Assembly (NCBI GenBank): GCA_028023455.1 | Contig: JAQFVV010000204.1 | Span: forward strand, 1,707,001 to 1,771,000 | Source of the DNA: Epiperipatus broadwayi | Lineage: Eukaryota; Onychophora; Udeonychophora; Euonychophora; Peripatidae | Reading direction: 5' to 3' | Length of the DNA: 64,000 nt | Part shown: in pieces, positions 26,291-38,118 of the stretch | Position numbering within the stretch: the stretch's first letter is position 1 | Layout: each line of letters opens with the position of its first letter | Notes under the pieces: model-generated | The model's input: only the letters and a program-made list of their open reading frames with translations | What the model was told of the DNA's origin: nothing | Database searches by the model: none | Translations under genes and position numbers: made by a program

Positions 26291-27317
26291 TAGCAGAGAT
26301 TAAGCAGAGCTGATTTAGAAGTAACTGGTTGTGTTTTTTTTTGCTGGCGAAAACTTAACAAAAAAAATAATAAAAAGGGAAGAAACCGTCTAGAGAATAG
26401 CGAGGACGTATTATTCAAATGTTAATGAACTTAGTTGGGTACGCTAACATGGAGGGCTAGTGGCAAATAACGGGTGTTTGCTCGGTCTATCTCTGTCCAA
26501 CCATTCGCTCACTACCTATAATATCTAAAATGCTGCCGATAAGAGACCGCCGTTATGGAACCAGATCTGCCTGAAGATTCGTAATAGGATATTTAAAGAG
26601 ATGAATACATACTGAAATTCGGAATTAGAAAGAAATCAAACCCACACCAAAAGATTATAAACTCTCACTCCACTAACTGGGACGTCGGAAAGTGAGCAAC
26701 CATCTCTGCAAAAGAAGGGAAATTTTTCCCACTCGATGGTTGATCCTTCATTGAGGACTCCATACCTAGGTAACTATTATTAATACATGCATGTCAGAAT
26801 TAATTTGTGAACAAAGAAATCAGTCAGAAACTAAAACTATTAAAATTTGTGCCATACTTTGGACAAATATAATTAAAAGAACTTATGATTTTACTAAAAT
26901 AATCTATAAGAAAGTAACAATTGGGTTACGCTAGTTTATTTAATGTTTAATTTAAATTATATTCTTTACTATTTTATTTATGTGTATATTATGTTGGTGT
27001 GATAGGTATATGTGTGTTTTATGATTTTATTATGTCATTATAAATAACGAATGGCAAAATTAAAAGTTTATTTATAAAAGGAAGTAAATAGTCATTTGCG
27101 TTTTTCTTTTCTTTACCAAGCGAATAAATATTTAGAGTGAATTAAATCTAGGTCATTCGAGCTAACAAGTTTATTAAGTGAGGAATAATAATAAAGCAAT
27201 CGAAATGGATAAATAAGTCCTTTCATATCGTAAATAAAGGGAAAGAAGGAAGGGCTATAATTGATATTCCTGCTGTACCGTGATAATTCCGGGAATAAAT
27301 TTATAAATATTCCAAGC

Positions 27318-27359
27318 GCTGGGCAGAACAAATTATTCGATTCAAATAATTTGCCCAGC
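27318..27359 (+). promoter_or_regulatory. 42 bp hairpin near the 3' end of the E1 LTR
   Basis: GCTGGGCA and AAATTATT (with four unpaired bases between them) pair with AATAATTT and GCCCAGC across a short loop. The same sequence is conserved in the 3' LTR at 32,111-32,152. In the transcript it would be a stable stem about 200 nt upstream of the LTR end. Its role is unknown; candidates are RNA 3'-end formation or packaging. Confidence 0.6.
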
Positions 27360-27556
27360 AGAGAAGAAGCGTTTAATTGGGAAATATAATGCTGGGATGA
27401 TATTTTATATTATGTCAGTGTTCAATTAAGAATATATACTCAATTTTGGGGTGTATATTGGCTTCTTGCTTGTGGTAATCATCATCGGTGGTGAAACGGT
27501 CGATCACATAATTAAGTGCGACTGGTGTTTAACCGAACGGTGGTTGTATTACATTT

Positions 27557-27576
27557 TGGGGGCCAGTCCGTTGGAT
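27557..27576 (+). promoter_or_regulatory. E1 primer-binding site, candidate tRNA-Pro type
   Basis: Three bases after the 5' LTR lies TGGGGGCCAGTCCG followed by TTGGAT. It shares TGGGGGC, GTCCG and GGAT with the tRNA-Pro-complementary site used by many retroelements, with mismatches and a 2-base offset. Position and the leading TGG support the call; the exact tRNA is tentative. Confidence 0.55.
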
Positions 27577-28170
27577 CTTATCACATTTAAAGTAAAAATC
27601 AGATTGAATTAAATTATAGCACCCTGATTAAAATAGATCTACACATATGTGATCTATACAGCAAGGTTAAATAAAGTCAAACAATCGGAAAATCGAATTT
27701 AGACTGAGAAATATTTTATATAAAAAAAAAAAAAAGAAAAGGAAGAAAAAAATTTTTTTAAACAAATGGGTTTTGTTTCAAATTAAGAATTTAAATGTGT
27801 TGCTACAGTAGAATAGACCAGGGATTTAGATAAAAATAAAGAGTAATAATAAAAGATCGCTTGGTGGGAGAGAAAAGTGGGGCAAAAGACAACTGAATTT
27901 TATGAAAGAGAGAAAGAGACGGGGTAAGATTTTCTAGGCACGATCTACATTATATAAATAAAAAAAAAAAAGAGGGGAAAGATTTTATTATTTGAATAAT
28001 AAAAGTTTGTAAGTTTAAGGGGATCTTCAAAGCAGCATAAACAAGTGAGTTAATGAATGAAGACGGGGAAGTCCAGCAAACGTACCTAATATGAAATAGA
28101 ATTAATAAAACAGTATTGCATTTAATAATAGTTGGAATAAAATAATTACTCGGTAAGTGATAATATTTAT

Positions 28171-29722
28171 TTGGAATCGATGCAAACGAGATCGAAATCA
28201 AAAATGGACGATCAAGTTGAAACAAAAAAAATTACCAGTGAAGAACAAATGGAATTATCCAGAGAAACAGATAGTGAAAGAGAAATAGAAACCAATAGTG
28301 AAAATGAAATTGAAATTAATAATGATAAACAAGATCAGAAAGTTAATATAGAAAATTATAATTTAATGAAAATGTTGGAGAAAATGGTGGAGGACCAGCG
28401 GCATTTTATAAAGGAGATAAAGGAAAGAGATGAGCAGAGAGATGAAATAAATAAGAAAATGATAGAAAATCAGCAACAGTTTATGAAGGAATTAAAGGAA
28501 GATAATAAGAAAATGATAGACGAGTGGCAAAAACAGTTGATTGACAAATTTGATATAAAAAATGAAGAGTTGAGTAAAAGGGTCGAACAAACATCAAATC
28601 AGATTTCTGTCACGAATGAAAGGCTGAACAGACTGGCTGAATTACTCGAAAATTTAGAGCAGCGACTCACGGGAAATGAACATAATTTAGAACAAGAGGT
28701 TTTGATGAAAGTAGAGGGAAGGGTGGCACATATAGAGGATAAAATAGAAACTGTGTGTCAAGAAGTAGAGAAGTTTAAAGTAGAGCAGGGAATGAAATTG
28801 GAGGAGATAAAACAGGAAAATGAAAAAATTGTAGATGATGTACGTATAGATGTAAACCAGCTAGCTGTAATAGTAGAGAAGCAGGGGTCTACAGTAGATG
28901 GGAAAAAACGAGAAGTTAAAAATGTGATAGGGACAAATTTGTATGATAGCAGGTGTAATAACAGTAAATCAATTTTTGAAGATTCGAGTTTTTTTGGGTC
29001 ACATGGGAGAAAACCCCATAGACCACCAGGGTAGCCTTGAAAGGTATGGCACATTGAACGGATTGAGTGAAGAAGCCATGATTGCCATCGCATGTCACCT
29101 ACAGAATGCTTCACAGGAATGGTGGGACTCATTTGAAAAACCAACAACATTTGAGGATTATAAGGCAGCTTTGCTCACCAGTTACTGGAGCGAAGAGCAC
29201 CAGGAAAACATTCTGCATCAGATATCACAAGACAGGTGGAGACCGGGAGAGACGTTTACTCCATTTTTTCGTCGCCAGGTAGCGAAATTGCGCACACTCA
29301 CTGCTAGTCCATTATCAGAGAGGCAGATTATTCGTATAATCAGACATAATTTGCCGCAAAATGTTGAGCAGATGCTGATAGGCACTGAACGGAAAACGGT
29401 CAAACAGGTCGCGGAACTACTAAATGCGTTCGACAGTGCTCATTCTGGTCGTAGAATAGAGGATCGAGGAATCAAACCTCCGAAAGATCTTGTGATAAAT
29501 ATGGGACCAGGTAAACCCCAACGAAGGCATGGGGAAGATAGCAATAGATTTTATGGCGGCTCAGATGGAGCAATAGGGCCTAGACAGATTGAAAGGGATC
29601 AGAGAGGGAAGTATCCGGATGAGGACAGAAGCTTTGACAGACAGAGGGACAATAGTCAATTCCCTAGCACAAGTGGGTATATTCCACATAAAAGAGAGAA
29701 AGAACCTCCAGATAGAAACTAA
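28171..29722 (+). pseudogene. gag: E1 gag (coiled-coil head plus capsid core), one frameshift
   Basis: Two overlapping frames make one gag. The first (28,171-29,034) begins MESMQTRSKSK, then runs as a highly charged Glu/Lys/Gln-rich coiled coil over roughly residues 20-250. The second (open from 28,931; first ATG 28,943; ends 29,722) carries the capsid core, with RVFLGHMGENP, an EWWDSFEKPTTFEDYKAALL block, YWSEEHQENILHQI and a basic C-terminal tail rich in Arg, Gly and Asp. A shift near 28,930-28,945 joins them; it could be a mutation or, less likely, programmed. The capsid core matches that of E3 gag (DWWQSL, FWSEEKQEYIL). There is no zinc knuckle; the basic tail may bind RNA instead. Stop at 29,720-29,722, with no pol after it. 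Confidence 0.82.
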
Positions 29723-30484
29723 AAAAAAAAGAAAAGTAAATGGACAGACACCTGTTGATGACTAAAGGATAGCGACCATGGACTTGAACATGATAATTCA
29801 CATGATAAGGGAAATGTAGGGGGATGGTGAAATACTAAGAGTAGAGAATGTATGAATGAGGTTCTGGATTAGAGACAAATGTGTGCAGATATGAGTCATG
29901 TGGAGATTGCATTTGAGCTTGGTCAAGCCGTCTCGCCGTACATATAAATCCGCAAGGGAGTATGTGTGTTAATCTTGTCTATACACATAAGGATAGACAG
30001 GAAATAAATAAATAAATAGAATGAGAACTCAGCAGAGATCTGGGCTCATTATCCGTCTTACTGGGTGAAAACCCCAAAGGTATTGAAAAGATACGAAGAA
30101 TTGAAATATACTGAATTCAAAAGATCAGGTTGGACAGGCTGTAGAAAAAAACATGCTATTCACAAAATCGGACTCCACATAAATGCGGAGTGGCCTAAAA
30201 AATCAACTCTCTTTGCAGGATAGTGTTCGGTGGAGATTAAAGGTGTTTGAGCAGTACAAATCAATCAAATGGAATGCAGATAGTTTTAACCTAGTTGTCT
30301 CTCTAAGATAATCTCATCATACGAAGGTTAAAGATACTAAATGGGTACCATTAACATTAATATCAAGAATATAGTAGAAAAAAAATAATAATAAAGGAAG
30401 ATAGGGGTTAAGAATTAAAATGGCTTGACCTTAGGAAATAATTCCAGTAGATTTTAATTCTTAAAAAAATAGGGAGCGGTGTAA
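29723..30484 (+). other. E1 3' untranslated interior and polypurine tract
   Basis: 762 bp with no open frame of note and no pol remnant, so pol was absent when this element inserted. It includes a small stem (TTGTCTAT with ATAGACAGG near 29,976-30,001) and an (AAAT)n run. The last 20 bases (AAAAAAATAGGGAGCGG, then TGTAA) act as the likely polypurine primer directly before the 3' LTR at 30,485. Confidence 0.6.
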
Positions 30485-32346
30485 TGCGATATCTACATAT
30501 AATATAGTCTCGCATGTATATATATTATTGATCCTCAATAATAATAATAATAATAAAGAAAAAAGGGTTTCGTTAAAAGAAATAGAAAAAAAAAAAAGAA
30601 GTTACTCAGTTTTAATATGTAATTATTCAAAACTATGTGAAAGTCGTGAAAGGGTTAAAATGAAAGAAAAAAGTTAGTTAAAAGGATTCTAAAAACCTAT
30701 TTTAAAAGAAATTAGAAAAAATTAAATAAAGATTGAAGATTAGAAAGGAAAGGGGAGGGGTGTATAATGAACACGTCTCTTTCTTTCTTTGTTAAATAAG
30801 AAAATCACATATCAAAAGAATGAAAGAAAATAATTGTAATTATAAAATTAAAAATGTAAAACTTGTACCAAATTTCCAGATAGATTGGTACAAGATAAAG
30901 TAATGTAAAGGAATGTTGCAATTAGTAACATTCAATATTTTAAATGTATCAAAAGAATGAAAGAAAATAATATGTGATTATAAAATTGAAAAATGTAAAA
31001 CTAGTACCAAAAATTCCAGATAGATTGGTACAAGATAAAGAATGAAAAGGAATGATGCAATTAGTAACATTCTATAGAACAATAGCAGAGATTAAGCAGA
31101 GCTGATTTAGAAGTAACTGGTTGTGTTTTTTTTTGCTAGCGAAAACTTAACAAAAAAAAATAATAAAAAGGGAAGAAACCGTCTAGAGAATAGTGAGGAC
31201 GTATTATTCAAATGTTAACGAACTTAGTTGGGTACGCTAACATGGAGGGCTAGTGGCAAATAACGGGTGTTTGCTCGATCTATCTCTGTCCAACCATTCG
31301 CTCACTACCTATAACATCTAAAATGCTGCCGATAAGAGACCGCCGTTATGGAACCAGATCTGCCTGAAGATTCGTAATAGGATATTTAAAGAGATGAATA
31401 CATACTGAAATTCGGAATTAGAAAGAAATCAAACCCACGCCAAAAGATTATAAACTCTCACTCCACTAACTGGGATGTCGGAAAGTGAGCAACCATCTCT
31501 GCAAAAGAAGGGAAATTTTTCCCACTCGATGGTTGATTCTTCATTGAGGACTCCATACCTAGGTAACTATTATTAATACATGCATGTCAGAATTAATTTG
31601 TGAACAAAGAAATCAGTCAGAAACTAAAACTATTAAAATTTGCACCATACTTCGGACAAATATAATTAAAAGAACTTATGATTTTACTATAATAATGTAT
31701 AAGAAAGTAACAATTGGGTTACGCTAGTTTATTTAATGTTTAATTTGAATTATATTCTTTACTATTTTATTTATGTGTATATTATGTTGGTGTGATAGGT
31801 ATATGTGTGTTTTATGATTTTATTATGACATTATAAATAACGAATGGCAAAATTAAAAGTTTATTTATAAAAGGAAGTAAATAGTCATTTGCGTTTTTCT
31901 TTTCTTTACCAAGCGAATAAATATTTAGAGTGAATTAAATCTAGGTCATTCGAGCTAACAAGTTTATTAAGTGAGGAATAATAATAAAGCAATCGAAATG
32001 GATAAATAAGTCCTTTCGTATCGTAAATAAAGGGAAAGAAGGAAGGGCTATAATTGATATTCCTGCTGTACCGTGATAATTCCAGGAATAAATTTATAAA
32101 TATTCCAAGCGCTGGGCAGAACAAATTATTCGATTCAAATAATTTGCCCAGCAGAGAAGAAGCGTTTAATTGGGAAATATAATGCTGGGATGATATTTTA
32201 TATTATATCAGTGTTCAATTAAGAATATATACTCAATTTTGGGGTGTATATTGGCTTCTTGCTTGTGGTAATCATCATCGGTGGTGAAACGGTCGATCAC
32301 ATAATTAAGTGCGGCTGGTGTTTAACCAAACGGTGGTTGTATTACA
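30485..32346 (+). repeat. E1 3' LTR (1,862 bp)
   Basis: Direct copy of the 5' LTR, starting TGCGATATCTACAT and ending GGTTGTATTACA. Differences are scattered single substitutions and small changes in ATA and A runs. It is followed by a 16 bp (AT)8 tract shared with the start of E2. Confidence 0.9.
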
Positions 32347-32362
32347 ATATATATATATATAT
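32347..32362. repeat. (AT)8 tract shared by two LTR insertions
   Basis: The sixteen bases between the last CA of E1 and the first TG of E2 are pure AT. The left four are the ATAT duplication of E1 and the right four the ATAT flank of E2. Two unrelated LTR families thus used the same microsatellite. Confidence 0.85.
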
Positions 32363-34221
32363 TGTGCACTTTTATTGGCCCAGTCTATTCTAAAATAAAA
32401 TTTTGGTGTATAATTTTAAATTTTACAAATCCAATAATATTTACTTATTAAAAGAAGACAGTCATTACATATTAGATCATAGGATTTAAACTCGGTTTTA
32501 GCTAATGGAAATTTATAAATGATCTTAACTCAAAATACACATAGATAATAACCATAGAAACATATATATGCAAATGGATGGACAAGTTATATCATTTAGT
32601 ATTTAAAATCAGTGAAGTTTAACTTGTAATTTTGTAAACAAGATGTGTAATAGACTAATAATTATTGTTTGTGCGCATTTGATTTTAAAAATAGAAAATA
32701 TTTGTCTTCGAATCTTGCTATATTTACAAGTAAATAAATAAGGTTTAATTTTGCAAAATACTGATTAAAAATTAAAACAGTAAATTCTATTTTTATTTGA
32801 TTTCTAAAAATATTGTATTTCAATTGTTTTTTCCAAAACGGAAAAATAGGTCATTTTGAAATAATAAACCAAAAACTTTCAAAATAAATAATTGTTTCAT
32901 AGAAAAAAGTGGGAAAATATTAGCCAATCAAAGAGTTTCAAACAATCTTGGAATATGAAATTCAAGAGAGGGGGGGGGAGAGAGCTTCTTGATCGTAAAG
33001 TATAAGTAACTATTTTTTTTTTCTTGGTGATATTTTTTTTTAAAAAAAAAACAAATTTGGATTAAAAATTCCTAAAAGCTTATGATTTACAACTCTACAA
33101 CAATATACATGGATAATTATAAGCTCTGTTGTTAAAATAATGGAATAAATTAATCGTTTTTTTACTGGGCAAGTCAATAATCGGAATTCCCAATAATCTC
33201 TTGAAAATTAATAAGTATTGAAGAAATAATCAGAGATGAATAATCAATGAATATATTCATGGAAAAATAACAATAATTGTGCCAAAGGGAAAATGAACTC
33301 CAGTAATACACAAAAGGAAATAAATAAAGACCGTAAATATCCAGTAAGGATAGATAAAAGAATAGTGAATCTCTTGGAAACAGTTAAGTATATATATTTA
33401 AAATTCAATGGAACTAAATTAGTAATAAATGAAAAGTGTTCATTATTATTCTGGATGTATATAAAATCTTAATTACAATGTGAGATAGAATTATTTATTT
33501 GGAGCCAAAAACGTGACACGACACATTCTTAATTGAAATCATAAGTGTGCCTTTTATTATAGAGAGAAATATGTATCATCTAAAATAAGTAAGGCAAGCC
33601 ACAAATAAATTTTTATTAATAAACAAAGAACAAAATGAAGGATTATTGTTGCAGTAACTCAAATATCGCGTGAATCTTCGGATAAGCAGAATCTGCAAAA
33701 AATAAGAAAAAATAAAAATGTTGTAATAAGTTTATGGAGTGTAGAACAACTAGAAAATTTAAAAGTGTTCTTATACTTTAGCTGAGAGTTTAAAAGAGAA
33801 CTTCTTTCTAATGTTGGTATTTATATTTTTAATCTATGATTTGTTACTATAATAGGCGAGGGGAAGAGAACTAAATCATTTAATATGGAATTAATTCAAG
33901 TGTTGTTATATTAATAGTTATTTAATAATTCGGTTAAGTTTAAAGATTAGGAATCCTTTAAATAAACAAATATACTCGATCTGTATTTTTATATTGGACT
34001 ATTTCCATCATCTAATATGTGTGTTGAATGTCTTTAGAAAAGTTTAATTTTTAGTTAAATATTCCAAATGCATTCAACTGTTAGTAATATCACAGCAAAC
34101 AGGTTAGTATATGCACCAACTGTTAGTAATATCACAGCAAACAAATGTTAATAATATCACAGCAAACAGGTTAGTATATGCACTAACTGTTAGTAATATC
34201 ACAGCAAACAGGTTAGTATAT

Positions 34222-34267
34222 GCACAACGTTTCGAGAGGTATTTTTCTCCCCTCTTCTTCAGGTGTT
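34222..34267 (-). ncRNA. hammerhead-like motif, probably inactive
   Basis: On the minus strand the order is CTGAAGA (fits CUGANGA), a stem AGAGG...CCTCT, one extra C, then GAAAC and GTTGTG. The core words are present, but the extra C beside helix II, lack of a proper NUH cleavage triplet and no clear helix I pairing argue against activity. I read it as a relic of a Penelope-type ribozyme. The matching piece of the right arm (34,507-34,526) lacks the CTGANGA half. Confidence 0.5.
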
Positions 34268-34295
34268 GCTGGCCTGACCAGTGACAGTACTAGCA

Positions 34296-34373
34296 TGGGA
34301 TTCGAACCTGGGTCCTTAGATTCTTGATTATTGAAATTTAAGGTAACGCTCTAACCAACTGAGCCATCCTGCC
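34296..34373 (-). repeat. tRNA-derived head of a SINE (Pol III A and B boxes)
   Basis: The minus strand reads like a tRNA: GGCAGGA, A box TGGCTCAGTTGG (34,355-34,366), an anticodon-type stem CCTTA...TAAGG with an overlong loop of about 20 bases, and B box GGTTCGAATCC (34,298-34,308). Both boxes match the Pol III consensus. The 3' acceptor strand (TCCTGCC) is missing and the T-stem pairs poorly, so this is a SINE promoter rather than a working tRNA gene. Confidence 0.75.
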
Positions 34374-36275
34374 AAAGGCAACAGTATGTAGTAATTTCAT
34401 ATACTTATCTATGAGGTTCCTCCTGATTTCTCCACTTTTTCCTCAGAGCAAAGTTGATTAGTGATTTCCATACATTATGTATAGTCACACTAGGTTGGCT
34501 TATGGGATACCTCTCGAAACGTTGTGCGTATACTAACCTGTTTGCTGTGATATTACTAACAGTTAGTGCATATACTAACCTGTTTGCTGTGATATTATTA
34601 ACATTTGTTTGCTGTGATATTACTAACAGTTGGTGCATATACTAACCTGTTTGCTGTGATATTACTAACAGTTGAATGCATTTGGAATATTTAACTAAAA
34701 ATTAAACTTTTCTAAAGACATTCAACACACATATTAGATGATGGAAATAGTCCAATATAAAAATATACAGCTAGAACACCATCATCACAAACCTTCAGAA
34801 AAACACTAAATATGCTCAATATTTTAGTATGAAAGGGTATTTAAAATGATATATACATACTCCAAAGATCAGGTTATATTTACATGTACACATGGATAAA
34901 CTAAAAAACAATGATTTTGTGCTTATGTGAAAAATAAAAGTAGTAATTTTGTTTGCTTACCAATCTCCAGAATTATAACCCTATGTTCTCATTTATTTTT
35001 TGTATTGTTACTTAATCATCAAGTACTACTATTATGTAGAGGTTAAACTAACGAACCATGAATGAAAAAAAAATTGTTTAATAAACTGAATATGTGATAT
35101 ATAGTTCACATACATAGGGATAAATATCTCAACATATAATGGGAAATCATTAGTTTTGTTTGATAATAATACTCCAAAGATTAATTTTCTGTTATTATAA
35201 TTATAATATATATGTATTATTTTGTTATGTTGTTTTAAATTTAATATTAATGGAAATTTTTATTATCATTTGTAATGAATATGATTAAAATTATTGTTTT
35301 AAAAGTTTTATTAAATTCCAATTGCTGCATATCTTTTCTGGGCTCATTTTCACCACATCACACAACTTAAAATGTACAGTCTAAATTAAAATGAAAAATC
35401 AATTCAATTTAAAGCAAATCTAACAGTTTAATAAGCATAAATCTTTTTGTAAAGATTTTTTTTACTTGTTACATGCTGCCTTGATCCCATAGGTCATTGA
35501 TGACATTGCCAATTATTAAAGTGTATTTATTAATATAAAATTAAATGATACATTAGTTATTAGTGAAAGTATTAGTGTTAATCACAGTTTAGTTAATAAT
35601 ATTATTTTAATATTCAGTATTAAAGAACACACGTATAAAGCTTGACTATGAATTTAAATTATAAGCCTTTCTTAATTTGTACACTATCCATGGAAATCTG
35701 TAAAATCCCTCTTGATATTCCATAGGTAATATGAAGAATTAATAAATCAATGATTTTCCTGAGATCTCCTTATTTTAAAGTTATTCTTGTGATTATTGCC
35801 AATCGTAATTATTAAACATAATATGAATCAAAGTTTATCTGTAATTATCTAACAGATTAATTTAATGAGTGATTGAATTAAAACTTAATAGTTATAAATA
35901 TAAAATAATATATTAGATATTATTGTTAGTTATGAGAGTATGTAGATACTTAATAAGGAGGAGTATCTGAGTATTCTTATGCCATTGAAGAAGTATTTTG
36001 TACTTGTTTAATGTTAAGGGGATGTGATCTGTTTATAGGTAAACGAGTCTCATATTGATTATATTTAAAACATATCTTATTTTAGAAATGTTTACTCATG
36101 TCAAAGTAACATGGGACAAATACTAATATTATCTAAATTCAATTGTTATAGTTAAAGAAAATGGTCAGGATATAGTAAGTTTATTAATAGAACCTAACCT
36201 GGATCCAAGTAGGGCCTAATATAAAAGGAACTTGGAAACTCTGCTTAGGGTCGTACCACCTATAGACAGGCCACA

Positions 36276-36409
36276 GTATATAAAACCCCTTATGGTGCCC
36301 ATACGAGTGGCAGGATTAGTAAACTAATCATTGATTATCATGATTGATTTATATAAAATATGCCTAATGTGTTAATTGAATTATTAGATCAAATAATATA
36401 TATATATAT
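36276..36409 (+). other. E2 leader start and possible primer-binding site
   Basis: Just after the 5' LTR comes GTATATAAAACCCC, then TGGTGCCCATACGAG at 36,293. A TGG-led site this close to an LTR is the best primer-binding candidate, but I cannot match it to a tRNA. The leader is cut at 36,409 by the solo LTR and resumes at 38,119. Confidence 0.4.
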
Positions 36410-38118
36410 TGTGATGATCGCACATACTGCGGTCACACGTATAAATATTAAACATTCACAGAATATTAAATATCATGTTTGATAAAATAAAGAAAAAAGA
36501 GTGAGCTTAGAAAATTTACAGAACAAAGAAATGTTTCAATTAATTAAAAAAGAGAGGGAATTAGAATCAAAAAGATTCTTATCTTTTACCCTCCAAAGTT
36601 CGGATTTTGGTGAAATTAAAATGTAAAATTAGAAATATTGGAGGTGTAAGTTTAAAAATAAAGTGATAAAGAAATATAAATCAAATGCAAGTTAAAATCT
36701 GATTTCGAAAGAAAGTAAAGTTTAAAAAAACCTTAAATAGTGCGCAAAACATAGAAAGTTAAACACAATCAAAAGATAAGGATCTAGGTTTTAAAGTACA
36801 CATTTGACGATAAATGAAATGCGTGTATGGAGTGTATTTGAAGCAGAATATAGACAGCAATAATAAATGCTTGTCTAAACTTAAATAAAAAAAAGAGAGA
36901 AAAACATATATTAAAATCTGTGTAATTAAATTAAAAAATATTGAAATAAATAAATGTACATAGTGCTACTATATTGGGTAAAACAAATTTACATATGGCC
37001 GAAGGCATAGTAAGAAAGGTGTGAATGAAAGTGAAAACAAAGGATCGGAAAAACAAAGACTGGTGGAATTTTTTTAATTAAAAAAAAAGTTTTCAGGAGA
37101 GATTAGAGCTAGAGAGTACATGTCGAGAGGGTGGTAAAAGACAGCTCCGATAATCAACCTCTATAGTTAAAAAATATGACTTTCAACATCGGTGCCTCAT
37201 CTAGAATGGCTGGCTAAGGCCATCATGATCGCTGGTCGATCCGGACATACTGTACTAATGGTTCTGGCCAAGATATAACAACTGTCGTCGTAGTGCCTGC
37301 CAGTGGATTCATTTAGTTGCCTTGTCCTTGATGCCTTAAACACTGAGAAGCTACACACAACCAAATCTAACCTGTGACCATCCCTCCTAAAGAAGTGGAG
37401 AAAATCCACGTGATGGTCGGCAAGACGTCGGATAAATTCAGAGACTAAAACTTAGGTAAAGATACATACTATTTTATTATATATTTCAATGTGCACATAG
37501 TTTAATTAGACAATGGCCACATGCCTTTTGTGAATCATAAAGACATTCTTGAATTTTTTTGATAAATACCCAGACTGACGATTTATAAATGTACCATCAT
37601 TTATAATAGTTTTATATGTATTCTTTTCTTGTAGCACTATAGATTATAATCTGTTTTTCATTTCATGTTAATGTGTTTTTTTTGTTATATCACTTTTACG
37701 ATTAATTTATTCTATTAAATCTATTATTTTATTTAAACCTGCCTTGTCTCGTTCTTCGGCACTCCAAAAGGGTAGTCTAGTCTAAGGGTGGGAAAACTAT
37801 TATTCATTTTTTTTATTATTGAATTAACACGTGGAAGTTGGTGGTGCAGTATTTGATCTCGTTAAATTTATAAATCATCCAAGCGCTGTGACTCTGTTAG
37901 ATCTTACAGCAGTCGAGAGACGGTTGATCGAAAAAAATAATCTGGTGCAATATCCGTATAGCATACAGATTTGGTCAAATATGGATATAGACTCGTGTAT
38001 GTCCGTAAGTTCTTTCTGCTTGAGGTAGTGGAAAGTGGACGATCTTGAATCATTAGAATTCCCCATTATGCACTCATGAAAGGGAAGTGTAGCCTTCGAT
38101 CGTCCCGTGCCCATTACA
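36410..38118 (+). repeat. solo LTR (1,709 bp) nested in E2, family related to E1
   Basis: Starts TGTGATGATCGCACAT and ends GCCCATTACA, flanked by ATAT on both sides (36,406-36,409 and 38,119-38,122) within an (AT)n tract of the E2 leader. Its ends follow the E1 pattern (TGTGATnATC...GTCnCAC near the start, a run of AAAGAAAAAAG, ...ATTACA at the end), so it belongs to a sister family. No interior or second LTR is present, consistent with recombination between two LTRs. Open frames inside it are short and of no known type. Confidence 0.8.

Larger units (their letters stand above)
25704..27553 (+). repeat. E1 5' LTR (1,850 bp)
   Basis: Matches 30,485-32,346 over its whole length. It starts TGTGATATCTACAT and ends GGTTGTATTACA. 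Inside are a tandem pair of hairpin-bearing 137 bp units (26,020-26,290) and a strong palindrome (27,318-27,359), both also in the 3' copy. It should hold the promoter and polyadenylation signals, but I could not place a TATA box with confidence in such A+T-rich DNA. Confidence 0.9.
25704..32346 (+). mobile_element. E1: gag-only LTR retrotransposon (Ty3/gypsy type)
   Basis: Complete 6.64 kb element: 5' LTR, primer-binding site, one gag gene (frameshifted), untranslated tail, polypurine tract and 3' LTR. LTRs begin TG and end CA. The flanks are ATAT on both sides (25,700-25,703 and 32,347-32,350), a 4 bp duplication within (AT)n. LTRs differ by only scattered substitutions and a 12 bp length difference, so insertion is fairly recent. 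No protease, RT or integrase can be found in the 2.9 kb interior, so movement must have used enzymes from another element. Confidence 0.88.
33981..34807. mobile_element. palindromic SINE-like insertion with ~260 bp inverted arms
   Basis: Absent from the other E2 LTR. Arms at 33,981-34,242 and 34,507-34,770 are near-perfect inverted copies. Each holds about four copies of a ~42 bp unit (ACTGTTAGTAATATCACAG, then CAAACAGGTTAGTATATG). The 264 bp centre contains a tRNA-like Pol III promoter and, at the arm border, a hammerhead-like motif. A 37 bp tail follows the right arm. Flanks AAATATACTCGAT (33,968-33,980) and AAATATGCTCAAT (34,808-34,820) look like a 13 bp duplication with two changes. Inverted long end repeats plus hammerhead motifs recall Penelope-like elements, but no RT is present. 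Confidence 0.75.
32363..36275 (+). repeat. E2 5' LTR (3,913 bp including an 827 bp insertion)
   Basis: Aligns with 41,086-45,348. Landmarks are the start TGTGCACTTTTATTG, a G-run near 32,970, ATCTTCGGATAAGCAG near 33,672, TTCTGGGCTCATTTTCACCA near 35,336 and the end ACAGGCCACA. The palindromic insertion 33,981-34,807 is absent from the other LTR. The equivalent of the Merlin target is empty here (AATATCGCGTGAATC near 33,662). Confidence 0.85.

Noticed and set aside
27113-27331. 72-codon minus-strand frame in the E1 LTR, also at 31,906-32,124
   Set aside because: It recurs only because the LTR is duplicated; no domain is recognisable and it runs through the hairpin.
28758-29150. 130-codon minus-strand frame across E1 gag
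   Set aside because: Antisense of a gag that has clear homology to the E3 gag.
34076-34225. CRISPR-like array of ~42 bp units
   Set aside because: Units are contiguous with no unique spacers, are mirrored in the other arm of a palindrome, and the genome is eukaryotic.
34296-34373. functional tRNA gene
   Set aside because: A and B boxes are good, but the acceptor 3' strand is missing, the T-stem is poor and the anticodon loop is far too long.
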